Part shown: piece after piece, positions 10,889 through 22,210 of the stretch
Layout of the letters: every line of letters starts with the position of its first letter
Position numbering within the stretch: the first letter of the stretch is position 1
DNA from: Calvatia gigantea
Taxonomy: Eukaryota; Basidiomycota; Agaricomycetes; Agaricales; Lycoperdaceae
NCBI GenBank assembly: GCA_025093985.1
Contig: JACAAK010000004.1
Coordinates: forward strand, 620,001 to 684,000
Length of the DNA stretch: 64,000 bases
Reading direction: 5' to 3'
Position numbers and translations under genes: made by a program
The notes under the pieces: model-generated
Told to the model about the DNA's origin: nothing
What the model saw: only the letters and a program-made list of their open reading frames with translations
Databases searched by the model: none

Positions 10889-12834
10889 CTAACTCCTTAT
10901 AGCACACAATGCCTTGGCCCTCAGGTGGCAGCATTCTTTGAATGAAAGGGATTCATAGATGGAAGCACAGGGCAATAGCAGTTACATCAAATAATAGTAC
11001 AAGTGTTATTCTTTGGACTCTTTCTGGCAAAACATCCCTGTTCTCATAAAAATCTCTGATTAAAAGGCCTCCAGACCTTACTCAGTTCTTCTACTACATC
11101 CAACATTAATCTTTCCTATGCATCAGTAAACATAGCTTTGCTGGTCTGTTTCCAACCCTTCTCTGAGCTATATAGGGCTGAATCTGGAAATGGTGATAAG
11201 ATAACCAGACATGCTATGCCTTCTGGTGGGAGTGTTCCAGAGAGGAAGTATTCCCTGATGTGAGATTGTGTGCAGACTAAGGGTCTGTTGATGGAACAGT
11301 GCTAAATGAAAACAAGAGATATATGCATTCAGTATCTGTGCACAATATTTTTGAATGCAACAAAACACTGGACATATGCCAGGAGAGTCCTGTGTAAGGA
11401 CATGTGAACTAGGGAATCACTTTGACATTATTTTCACACTGTTGCACATGTCTCAGCACAGGCATGATGTCAGGCAATGTTACATACTGGGCCAGCAGGG
11501 TAACAGGATCTACAAAGATATATTATAGCACAAACTAAAAACAGCAGGATTGAAATGCTCACCAGCTATATTCCCAATGAACAAGATGGAGTAATCTGTC
11601 TTGTCTTCCACAGGGCCCTGGAAACCCTTCTTGGCCTTTGGCCATCCCACACAATCTAGCCAATTGCTCACCTAGATATCTGCCCATTCTTATTTACTAC
11701 TGAAATCCTCACAAAACTTTTTTGCAGACACAGTGTCTGGAAAAACATCAATACCATCAGAACATAAGATGCCAAGTATCACTCTTCCAGCACTGGACTC
11801 TAAATTCCTCTCACACTGGTCCTTCTCATTGGGAGAGGAAGAGCAACTTGAACACCTGAATGTTGGGAACTCAGTGAACCTCTGCATGTGTCCAGGATCC
11901 CTGCTGGGGCCACCCAAATCTGCTAAAGCATCTGCTAAGGCTTGTCATGTAGCCCATGGAGTATACAATGAAATGAAAACTGTAGTATGGACTCAAGAGT
12001 AGTCAAGGACACCATAGGACATGGGGGTGTAGACAGGAATAGGTTCTCTGATGAGATCTCTGTAGATTTGGGTAAGGTTGGCTGTGATGAGTGAAGGTGA
12101 CCAGGTCCAAAATGCACATGAGGAAGGACTGGCAGCATGGCACATTTCAAAGAAGTGATTGAGAGTTGAAGAGGTATCAATGAGGTTGTTACTCTACTAT
12201 GCTGAGAGGGAAAGTTTGTCAGTGGAAGGTGGAAGGATGGAATAAGAGAGACTGTGTACTAGTGTAGTGATTTTCTACATTGGCTACACCATTGAGCACC
12301 ATATACTCAAACTTGTCCTGCAGCATTGACTCAGGGCATCTGTTGTCTATGAAAGGGTGACAACTCACTGGAAACAATACTGCAAACATTGAACCTAATA
12401 TCATTCCATATGAAAATCCCCAATATATCAACTTTTCCCTCCTATATGCCTTGACAATACTCAACATATCATATACAGTCTGCTTGGTGTTGACATTCCC
12501 TAACTACTCCCCAGCCCTTTCACTGGCCAATTTATTCATTGCAATCTCATGCACCCATGCCCTTTCTATACTCTGTCCCTTCTCTCCATCAATGTCATGA
12601 CTTTTATCCTTAACTCCTCCACAGAGAACATTAACATTCAGTCCCACCCATACCTCTCTCTCTCCCTTTGCCACAATATCAAAGAATGTAATCTTGGGTG
12701 TCAACTGCCAAACACCCCATGGATTGAAACTGACGATATCAAACTCCTTGTCCATGACCTGAGTAGCAAGTCACCTGTCAGGTGGATAAAGTCAACACCA
12801 CTGTCCCCTGGGCCACCTGGATTAAAGAAAATTG
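10889..12834 (-). pseudogene. S33 serine peptidase/hydrolase (TAP-like), 3' part
   Basis: Minus-strand sequence follows the secreted tripeptidyl-aminopeptidase-like alpha/beta hydrolase family. The oxyanion region FNPGGPGDSGVDFIH is near 12840-12785, FNPWGV near 12730, and the nucleophile elbow YWGFSYGM at about 12424-12401 (Ser codon 12413-12411). Then come the family signature ILCSDG near 11770, the acid region VDPVTLL near 11520, and a C-terminal LPPEGQGIVC at about 10935-10900. Stops, frame changes and probable introns interrupt it. The 5' part continues at 29149-29590 on the far side of the copia element. The 3' end abuts the LTR of copy A. Such enzymes are usually secreted peptidases; this copy is dead. 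Confidence 0.78.
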
Positions 12835-13247
12835 TGTTGAATCTCAATCTGTACCACTATGTTGGTTCAGTCTATTTATAGCTGAAACTGGTCTCGAGTA
12901 CTTCACTATTAGAAGCAAGATAACAAGCTACAGACACAGTACTAGACCACACTCTAGGTTGCTGGCTACATAGTCTATTAGATACATGTGTAGTATACAT
13001 TATGCTCTGTATATGCTACTGGCAGATAAGACCTCACCTGAATAGGTAGAATGGCACACAGACCAGAGACATTGAATATATAAGCCCTATGTAGTATATG
13101 TACTTTTCTTAGACAATTAAGTCTTTTCTCACACTGCCTTTACAATACCCTTTAACAACTGTCTACAATGCCCACCTCAACAATCCCAGTGAGTATGACT
13201 ACCCTCTGCTACTAGCACAGTGCTACTGTAGTGTACTCGTCTCAATA
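12835..13247 (+). repeat. Copia 5' LTR of copy B
   Basis: 413 bp, TGTTGAATCT to GTCTCAATA. It is immediately followed by GGTTATAGGCCC, a likely primer-binding site. The same LTR type recurs at 28736, 52595 and, inverted, at 41482. Confidence 0.9.
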
Positions 13248-14937
13248 GGTTATAGGCCCTGACTACAACTCACTCAGACTGCATTTAGTGACACTGGTAG
13301 AGTGTAGGAGGCTACGGTTGTACGCAACCTGGGAGATGGTGGTCCTTTGGTCCACTTGATCCTTTGTCTGTCCCATGTTGTGACGTGTATATTATGTACA
13401 GCAGTCCTACATGATACTAACATGTGTTTACCCCTTCTTAGATATGTCTAAGTCAAACTCCACTCCACTGGGGTTTGTCCAAACTCCTAGCAGGCAGCTT
13501 TCCATCCTTATAGGGATAGGTAACTACACTATCTGGTCCCTCCACCTTTGCTCTGCACTTATGTGCATTTCCCTGAATAACTGTACCTAAACTAGATGGG
13601 ATTTCTCTGGAGCTCCTGTGGAACTGCCATAGTATGAGCAGTTGTATGGTCCTGACCACTCTGCAGTTGCAGTGACCTCCATTTCACTGGCCCATCTGTT
13701 AGGTCTAGGATCTCTGATCCTGATGACTACAGATGAGCACTACAGTGTTGGTATGGCTAACAACCTCTGGATGCATGCACTTGGGTTAATAGAGTCTACT
13801 CTCCCCAATAGTATGCTGAAGCACTCTGCTTGCAATGCTCGCATGCTCTGGTCGCAGCTGGCTAGTTCTGACAGCTTACCTGGGCTTGCACAGTGTTGTG
13901 AACTTTCACCTATTCATGTCCACCCTGTGTTCATCTTCATTCTGATATGTCCGATATCTGTTTCATCTATTCCAGTACCAGCAATCTCCGAGTATTGACT
14001 CATAAAGACTACTGCACCATTATCGTTGGACGTTTCATGTAGCTACCTCCATCTGTTCAACCAGATGTCTATTGTATTTAAGCATACATACATACTCCTG
14101 TATTTGATATACTTAACCACCTAGTTCTCCCTCCCCTTATTTGTCCTCAAGTCTTGGCCTAAGTTGCAACCTGAGGTTTTACTCAGACTAAGGTTGTAAC
14201 ACACAGGTGTACAACGAATTCATTTGTGCCATCATGTTTGAAATTCTGCTTGGTGGTGATCCCTCACTCAAGTTGAGTGAGCTCCAGCAAATCTTCAGGC
14301 AGCTTAATGCCATGGATAGTGGCATTGCCCTGGAGATTGAAACAATGATCCTTCTCCACTCATTCCACCTGTCTTTGAGCCATGTAGCTCAGACACTCCT
14401 CACTTCAAACACATCACTCTACGAGTTGACATGGGACAAGGCCTAAAGCAGCATTCTTGCCACTTATGTATCAAACCAGACTGCCCATGCACAATATGCA
14501 TGTTTCACTCCATGACAAGAAGGTGGGCAATAGCAGCAGTGGGGTCAGCAGCAAGATGGGCAGTGGCCGCAAGGTCAGCAGCAGTCTTTGGGGTCTAAAA
14601 AGCCCTAGCAGCAGCCTCAGCAGCAGCAGCAACAGCAAAAGCCCTCTGGTGGCAATGGTGAGGACAAGAAGTACAGATGGCACCCTTGTGGCAAGGGGAA
14701 GGGAAAGGGAAAGAAGGGTGCACAGGCTAATGCCACCATCTCTGGTTATATCCAGGACATAGACTTTGTGTTGCAGGCTAGAGAAAAGCTGCTGCAAGCC
14801 ACTTGTGCCCTTGTGGAGGAAGCACATCGAGCTAAGACATCTTCCACTTTTTCTGGATCCACTGCAACTGGCAGCAATGCTACTCTGCTCGCATTGTGCA
14901 TCACTGTGCCTGAGCCCAAGTACTATCGCTGACCTTC
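13248..14937 (+). pseudogene. Copia gag, copy B, split by a gypsy solo LTR
   Basis: The likely start is MSKSNSTPLGF at 13442, followed by NYTIWSL, a gag N-terminal pattern of copia elements. The ORF is broken by stops and by the solo LTR at 13894-14201. It resumes with FEILLGGDPSLKLSELQQIF and LNAMDSGIALEIETMILL (14207-14446), matching the helical UBN2-type gag domain. The tail is glutamine/serine-rich then lysine/glycine-rich. I see no intact zinc knuckle. The stretch 13248-13441 looks untranslated. Confidence 0.75.
13894..14201 (+). repeat. Solo gypsy LTR in copia gag
   Basis: 308 bp from TGTTGTGAAC to GTTGTAACA, flanked by perfect CACAG duplications (13889-13893, 14202-14206). It belongs to the A/D/E/F/G/H LTR family and contains the TATTTAAGC box. 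Confidence 0.92.
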
Positions 14938-15891
14938 AGTGAAAGCTAAGGTCACCACATTGAAGAAGTGGGACAAACATCTCAATACAACTTCTTTGTT
15001 GGGCAAAAGTTTGGAGGAGATGTGGAAGTAGTTTGATTTGATGGAGGTCAATGCCCCAATGGGAGCAGTCAAGCCCTCCACAGTCACAAGAAAGAAAGAT
15101 GTGATCATATGGCCAGCACTAGAGTGTAGTAGGCTGGCAATTATCAAAAAACTCAAGCTGCTCAAAAAGAAGCAGGCACCAAAGGTTTCAGAATTGGTCC
15201 TTGAGTCTATCCTTGAGGACAGTGACTCAGATACTGACTATGGATCCAATGGAGGGTGTAGGTCAGTAACTTCATCTGACTATTTCTCTTTCAAGGATAC
15301 TGATGAAGACATACAGTTCTGTCAATAGATGGGACAGGACAATTCAGATGTAGGGTCTGTCCACCTCAGAGTGAGATACCTTGGAGATTCTGCAGATGAG
15401 CTGGGATGAGCAGGTGGCCACCAAAGTAGATGGCATGGCACCTATGCAGATATAGCTGCATGTCTGCCACCAGTAGGACTATGTCATAGGCATCATTGTA
15501 CAGATTTCATGAATTGTGAATTATACTGGAAGTATGCTAGTGGTACTTCTTCTTTTGTTTATTCCACTAGAAAAACTAAGCTGGAAAGTAAGATGCATCC
15601 ACATATCACATATCAGTATTCTGAGACTGAGAAAGAACACCTCAAAGAGGAACACTCCAAGTTAAATTCGTTCAAGTCATATCACATTTGTGATCTCGCA
15701 AATTGCTTGTCTTGTCAGAAGGAAGTGAACAAACACATGGTGAATAATGCAGACTGGCTCCTAGATTCTGGAGCATCGTACCATGTCACTGGCTATCTCT
15801 CTGATTTTGTGGAGTTAAAGATGGGCCATTTCAGCATAATCCAAGCTGCTGGCAACTGGAATTATGAAATGACTGGACGAGGTACTGTTAT
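14938..15891 (+). pseudogene. Copia gag-pol linker and protease, copy B
   Basis: An acidic linker (15038-15328, EDSDSDTDYGSNGG) is followed by an aspartic protease region in the frame 15509-15891. The catalytic motif is WLLDSGASYHVTG near 15750-15790, the classical copia form D-S-G-A-S-x-H. The protease is cut by element C after MTGRGTVIV. Part of the interval 15330-15508 has no clear coding. Confidence 0.78.
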
Positions 15892-16519
15892 TGTTACGTG
15901 CATTACCTTACTTTGCAACCGGGCTCGGATCGTCTCCACTCAGGGAGAGGTTCAACGCTATAGCCCAGGAGTATTCGACAAGTCTCAATGACTTCTGTGC
16001 AGGCTTCGGATTGCTCCCTCGAGTAGAAGCTCACGCTTGCCTGAGAAGTCCGAGTTAAGTGTCACTGCAGTCCCCAAGGTTGTTAGCCTTGTAGCAGACG
16101 AGCGAAGATAAGGAAGCTTGTTACTAGAATAACCTGAAGTAATACAAAGTACTACTTAAGGTTTATATACTAGCTACGAATAGGAGATGAGAGATTACAT
16201 AGTAAGTAGATATGAGTCAATGAGAACTACTACGGGTTAATTGGTAATCTAAGGAATCGTAGGGATAGGTGAAATGAATACAGAAGAACGAGTATGAGTC
16301 ATGAGAAGATAGAGTCAGGTAAGGAGAAGTACGATGGTGGGAAAAGATGAAGGTGAAACAGGAACATGATTCAGGATGAATCATAAGAAGCAAAGGTAGA
16401 AGTACATGTGATAAATAAATAAAGAACGGACCGGGGTATACAGAGGAAAGAATGGAAAGTCTGCAAGGAAGGTTAATACGTTAGTTCGGAGAGTCCGGGG
16501 GTGTGGTAAGTTCGTAACA
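15892..16519 (-). repeat. 3' LTR of element C
   Basis: 628 bp. On the plus strand it reads TGTTACGTGC to TTCGTAACA. It differs from the other LTR by a handful of C/T or G/A changes, for example ACATAG here against ACGTAG there. Confidence 0.93.
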
Positions 16520-16551
16520 TTAGCCCGTCTCTAGGTAAATTACTCCGAAAT

Positions 16552-16905
16552 TTACACGGATAAGACTGAATAGTCCAAAGATACCCCGTTGTCGTAATAT
16601 TCATCGTCGAAGGCATCACGGGGGTTTTCCAGGATTTGTTCTTGGAAACATTGTTTCATATTTTCAACAGCTTGGATGTGGTCGACGTATTTCGGGCAAT
16701 CTTCTGGTTTGTGTTTCGGGTTGAGAGTTTCGCAGAGTCGGCAGAAGTATTGGGGGCAGGTCCAGCGGTAATGGCCAGGGCGGGTTTTTCGACAGATGGG
16801 GCAAGTGGTATAGGCACAATCACTGGCCCAGTGGCCTACGGCAGGGAGATGGAGTTTGGCACATTTTTCACAAAAGGCCTTCGGGTCGAAGTTTGGGTCG
16901 TTCAT
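16552..16905 (-). CDS. Element C ORF4: triple CCHC zinc-knuckle protein
   Basis: 117 codons starting MNDPNFDPKAF, open to its stop. Three zinc-knuckle-like motifs follow one another. The first is C-x2-C-x9-H-x4-C starting CEKCAKLH; the second is CPICRKTRPGHYRWTC; the third is CRLCETLNPKHKPEDC. The C-terminus is acidic (DAFDDEYYDNG). Its ATG overlaps the TGA of the upstream frame (ATGA, 16902-16905), an arrangement compatible with reinitiation or with fusion by frameshift. It probably binds nucleic acid, perhaps as a nucleocapsid or chaperone supplied from the 3' end. A decayed relative lies at 45737-46090. The role is inferred only. Confidence 0.7.
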   Translation of the reverse strand: MNDPNFDPKAFCEKCAKLHLPAVGHWASDCAYTTCPICRKTRPGHYRWTCPQYFCRLCETLNPKHKPEDCPKYVDHIQAVENMKQCFQEQILENPRDAFDDEYYDNGVSLDYSVLSV

Positions 16906-18369
16906 AGCTTGGGGTTGGGTTGGGGTTCTTCCTCGTCCTGGGTTGGAACCGAGGGGTTTTCAAATTGGCTTCGGAGGTTTAGAAGTTGGTCCAGTTGGCC
17001 CATTAAGTTGTGTATGGCCGTTTCGAGTCGTTTGGGCGGGATTTGTTCGTCTGGATGGGAGAGATGTGGATGGGGAAGGTACATGCGGTTTGGGGGAGGA
17101 TTCTCTCGTGGGGGAATCGGCTCGTTGGTGTGGTCTGATCTTAGAAGGGCCAGTTCGCTGGTAGGGTGGGATAGGCTTAACACTATGCTCATTGAGGTAG
17201 CGGGCATAAGCCTGAGGTAATCCAAGGCTTCGTGATGTCTGGATAAATAGGGCCGCTCGATCGGTAGCACGCTCATAATCCCGAGAAAGATGTTCGAGCT
17301 GTGAAATGGCATTGCAGATAATGCGCCAGTGATTTCGCTGATTGGCATTATGTAGATATTCGGTGCGGAAGCGAGTTCGATGACCTCCCTTGAAGACCAT
17401 CGTGCGGAGGGATCCCTCAGATGAGAAATCAGTTCTAGCCCATAACTCCATGGGCGAAGGTCTATCGTTCGCAGAGGGGGGTTCAGGGGAGAAGCTGCTT
17501 CGCCTGTCGGGATCTCGGTCGGATGGGTTGGCTGCGATGTAACCAGCGGCCGAGTGTTCAGTGGGGTGTAGTTCATCCCAGGCTGACCTGGGGGGTTCCG
17601 GATTGATGGTGGTAGTTGTGGGGGACTTTGGAGAGGGGCCGGCGGTAGAGGGGGGAATGTGTTGTTGGTCGAGGACAGGAAGCTCTGCCCTAATAGATTT
17701 CGGGATCCCAGCTCGCTCCGAGGGGAGTGTTGGGGGGGGGTTGTCAGTCCAGATTGGGTAGACGTACTTTGGTTTCGGCGACCAGAGGAGTCGCTGTGGG
17801 GTTGATTTCATGTCGTAGGTGGCGGTATGGGGAGTGGCTCCGGCGACGACGCTGGAGAAAGAGACTGGCGGGTCTCTTGGTTCGGGGTTGTTGGGTGGGT
17901 TTGGTATGTCTGGTTGCTGGGGATGAAGTTGGGATACAGCGGAGCTGCTTCCCATTCTTGTTGGGTAGGTGAGTCTATCCCAGGGGGTACTGGGAGATGA
18001 TTCGGTGGAGGGGGGAATGTAGACACAATCTGGGCCGATGAAGACGTCGACCCAGAATTGTTTGTTCTGGTCTGCGAATTGTTGGAGCTCGTCTTTGGTA
18101 AAGACGGCATTCGGGAGGGTGATAATGGGCTTTTCGAGCAGTTCGTTAATTTGGATGGTGGGGAGAATTGGGGTTTCGTGGCCCACAGGTGTGACAGTGG
18201 GAGGGTAGGATATAGGAATATGAGGGGAGAAGGGGAGAGAATGGGCTTTTCTGACTGGGGAATTGTTTTTTGTAGAGAAGGAAGAGATTGAAGAGAGGGA
18301 AGGAGAGGGGGATGAGGCTACAATGGCCGCTTTCTTTCCCTTCTTATAGTTTTTCTGGGTTGGTGCCAT
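16902..18369 (-). CDS. Element C ORF3: post-pol proline/serine-rich protein
   Basis: It starts MAPTQKNYKKGKKAAIV at 18369 and stays open for 469 codons to 16960. Near 17110 the sensible reading moves to another frame (RLETAIHNLMGQLDQLLNL, ending QPNPKL at 16902), so a one-base indel or a genuine frame change is likely. It has a basic N-terminus, Pro/Ser/Thr-rich disordered stretches, and a central block (LWARTDFSSEGSLRTMVFKG, then IICNAISQLEHLSRDYERA) that looks helical. I recognise no enzyme motif or membrane segment. Position after pol suggests an accessory protein, not env. Confidence 0.6.
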
Positions 18370-18496
18370 TGGTAGTTCGGTTTGTAGAAGTGCTATTAAG
18401 GAATGGTGGAGAAGTTGGGTGAATCCTGGATTATTTATATCTTTTTTGCTGTTTTTTAGGTGGAGTGGGAATTAGGTGGTGTTCTCGTTGGTATTT

Positions 18497-21400
18497 TCAT
18501 AACAATTCTTGGGCATGTGGTAAGAATTGTGCTTCATTTTCCCAAGAGTTTTCTTCGTGGCTGTAACCTTTCCATTTGACATAGTATTCCCTTTGTTTAC
18601 TCTTGGTTCTATGGTTCAAGATACCTTCGATTTCGTATTCTTCTTCTCCTTCTATTATGTCAGGGAGGGGTGGTTGTGGGTTTGATCCATGGGTATTGTT
18701 TTCGGTGTATTTGGAGAGAAGGGTAGCATGGAATACGTTGTGAATTTTCCATGTTTCAGGTAGTTTCAGTCGGTAGGAGAGTGGCGATAAGACTTCTTTG
18801 ATGGTAAACGGTCCAAGGCGTTTTGGTGCGATCTTGTTTGATTTGAATGGGAGTTTCAGGTTTCTCCGTTCAAGCCACACTTTTTGTCCTAGGGTGAAGG
18901 GTTTGAATTTTGCTTTGATTCGTTGCTCCATGCGTTCCATAGCTAGTTTGTGGGCAGCAATTGCTTCTCTTCGTGCATGGTCTAGGAGTTCTATTCGTTC
19001 TTCAGTAGTGGTGAAGTTTGATTCCTCCAGAATGGTGGGTATTCCATGGGGTTTTGTTCCATACATCAGTTCAAAAGGGGTTTGTTTCCGGTCTGAGTGT
19101 GTTTGTGAATTGTGGGAGAATTCGAGGATTGGGAGTGCTTTAGACCAGGCGGAGGGATTTCCTGTACAGTAGATAGATAGGTACGCTGCGATTTCCTGAT
19201 TGAATTGTTCTGTTGTTCCATCCGATTGAGGGTGGTAGGCTGATGAGAATGATTGGGTGATTCCAAGTCGTTTCATGAGAGCTTGACTGGAGTTTGCTCG
19301 GAATCTGGGGTCACGGTCGGAGATTATCTTGTCCAGTAGTCTGAATCTGGTGTAGACCTTGTCTATAATTATATCGGCAATTCCTTTGGCGGTGATTTCC
19401 TTTGTACAAGGAGTGAGAATTACCCCCTTCGTAAGTCCATGGTCCACTATGGACAGGATTGAGTCGAATCCGTGGGATTTTGGTAAATTGGTCAGCAGAT
19501 CCATAGCGATATGGGTGAATGGTCTAGTAGATATCGGTGGTGGTATCGGTTGCAACGAAGGGTGGGAAGGGTTTCGGTTAATTTTAAATTGTTGGCATTT
19601 GCTGCATCCTTTAACGTAATTTCGTATGAAGGTACTCATTCCTGGCCAATATACTTCAGCTTTGGCGAGGCGATAAGTTTCTTGTTCTCCAGGGTGTCCG
19701 ACCGAAGGGTGGTCGTGGTATTGTTGGATGACACGTCGGCGGAGTTCCATGTCTTCTGGGATGATGATCTTCCCTTCGAATGTCATAAGATGTCCATGTG
19801 GCCTGGGAATCATCCCGTATTTCGGATTTATTGCTTCTGGTGATTCTGATAGAAGTCGTTTCATGGCTTCCATGGTGATTTCGTCATATTTCAATGATTT
19901 TACGATGTCATTCTGTAATTCCTGATCAACCACGGAAATGAATAGTTCATTGGGTAATACAGTGATTTCACTGAGGAATACTTCCTCGGGTAAGACAATA
20001 ACATTTTCGTTGTCATTGTCATCATCTGGGGTATGATCTGGTCGACGTGAGAGGGCATCGGCGGCAGGTATTTTGGTTCCTGGGACGTGTTCAATTGCGA
20101 AGTCGAAGTGTGAGAGGAAGCCAAGCCATCGAGCTTGTCTTCTGGAGATATTTTGGGGTTTTCTCCAAAAGGTGAGGTTCTTGTGATCAGTTCGTATTGT
20201 TACGCGATGTTGGGCTCCTTCTAGGTAATGTCGCCATTCTTCTAGTGCTGTGATTATGGCAAGGAGTTCCCTGTCGTGTATTTCGTAGTTTCGTTGGGTA
20301 GGGTTGAATGCTTTGGATAGGAAAGCTACTGGGTGGTAGTTTCCGTTCATGTCTTGCTGTGATAAGACTGCTCCTAAGGCATATTTTGAGGCATCGGTTT
20401 CGATAAAGAAGGGTTTTGTTTGGTCTGGCATCAGCAAAATGGGTTTCTTCATGAATTCAGATTTTAGTTGGTTGAAGGCTTCGTTTGCTTTGTGTTCCCA
20501 TTCGAATTTCTTTGTTTTGGATAGAAGAGCATTAAGTGGTCGAGAGATGTCGGCATAACGATGTATGAATTTTCGGTAGAAGTTACAGAATCCCATGAAT
20601 TTTCCGACATCGCGGGTAGTGTGGGGTAAGGGCCATTCTTCTATTCCACGGAGTTTGGTGTTGTCCATTTCGATCTTGTCAGGGGAGATTATCATGCCGA
20701 GATATTCTAGATGGGTTTTATTGAATTCGCATTTTTCTAGTTTCAGGTATAGATCGTTGTCTTTCAAGATCTGAAGTGCTTCCAAAGTAAGGCGATCCAT
20801 TTCTTCCTGAGTTTTTGCGTAGATGAGGATGTTGTCCATATAGATTATAATTCCTCCTTTATCTAGCATTTTTGCAAATATGGTGTCCATCATCTTTTGG
20901 AAGGTGGCTGGGGAGTTGCACATTCCAAAGAACATGACGTTCGGTTCGTAAAGTCCGATTGGAGTTTTGAATGCGGCTTTCCATTGGTCTCCTTCTCGAA
21001 TACAGATGTTGTTGTATCCAAGTCGGACGTCCATTTTAGTGAATAGTTTTGCTCCTTGAAGTTTGTCCATAATTGTCGTTATCATAGGAATAGGGTATGC
21101 ATTCTTCTTGGTATGTTTATTTAGATAACGGTAATCTTGACATGGTCGAAGTTTCCCGTCCTTCTTTCCTACGAAGAAGAAGGATGAGGCCATGGGAGAT
21201 TCAGATTCTCGGATGTATCCTTTTCGGAGGTTTTCGTTTATGAACTTCTTGAGTTCTTCGGTTTCAAGGGGTGATAAGGGGTACGTTTTCCCTAGTTCTG
21301 GTTTGAAGGTATCCAAGAGTTCGATTTTATGGTCGTATAGCCTGGGAGGGGGAAATCGCTCGGATTTCTTCGTGTTGAAGAGTGAAGCGAATTTCTTGTA

Positions 21401-22210
21401 TTTCCTGGGTATTTTTGTATCGGTTTTTGGAGTTGATTTTTGCGCGAGACTTGTAGCTTGGGTGATCTTCGTATTGATTTCGAGTTCGTGTGGAGTTTGA
21501 GTGATTTCGTAGAGTTCGTGTTCCAAATGGAATTCATCGAAATCAATGTTTTCCAAGTAGAGTTTGAGTTCATCGATAGAGAGTTCAGGTTCTTCCGAAT
21601 AGATGATCGCTTCAAAGACTTTTACAGCCAGTGGGTCAAAGTCTTCGTCTAGGTAGGTGTAGCATTTGGTATCATTCATTCCATGGATATCTAAGGCGAT
21701 TTCATTGATAGTGGTAGGTCCATTTGTGGATTTTACGATTAAGGGTATGATGTTGTCATTGTTTCACCATTTGAACTCTTGAGTAGACCAATTTATGTCT
21801 GGGTTTGTTTGTTGTAGCCATGGGTATCCTAGGATTAGATCTTTGGAACCTATTCCTGAGACGTAGGCTTCGAATTGGCATTGTTTTCCGTCAATTAAGG
21901 TGTTCAATTCAACACTTTCATAGATTGATCCATTTTCATTGGAAGTTCCATCCGCATTGGATACTTTGATAGGATGTTTGATAGGGTGTGTTCGTAGTCC
22001 ATAGGTGTTTGTAAAATTCGAGGAGATGAAGTTTCCTTGGGCTCCAGAGTCAATTAGAGCGGTGACTGGGATATTTCGTAGATGGTTCTGATTGAGTTTG
22101 ATAGGGAGAAAGATTGACGCTTTATTGTCTGAGGTAGGGAGTTTTATTAGATTGATTTGTGGGTCACCCAGCGATTCTTTTACAAGATCGGGTGACGCCT
22201 TTAAAAATCC
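18497..22210 (-). pseudogene. Element C pol: PR-RT-RH-integrase-chromodomain
   Basis: Pol lies in the -1 frame relative to gag. The protease motif ALIDSGAQGNF is near 22050. One in-frame TGA (near 21765, context FKW-stop-NN) precedes a 1,060-codon open frame (21679-18497). RT has CQDYRYLNKHTKKNAYP and a catalytic box YMDN instead of YMDD (Asn codon 20833-20831). RNase H contains FIETDASKYALGAVL. Integrase has the HHCC zinc region (GHPGEQETYRLAKAEVYWPG, CSKCQQ) and the DDE residues: D in IAMDLL, D in ISDRDPRF, E in DGTTEQFN. A chromodomain ends it (YYVKWKGYSHEENSW), which would steer integration to modified chromatin. It is nearly complete but inactivated by two point changes. Confidence 0.88.

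Noticed and set aside
16636..17220. Plus-strand ORFs opposite element C ORF3 and ORF4
   Set aside because: Composition is Gly/Trp/Arg-rich shadow of Pro-rich coding on the minus strand, with no recognisable protein.
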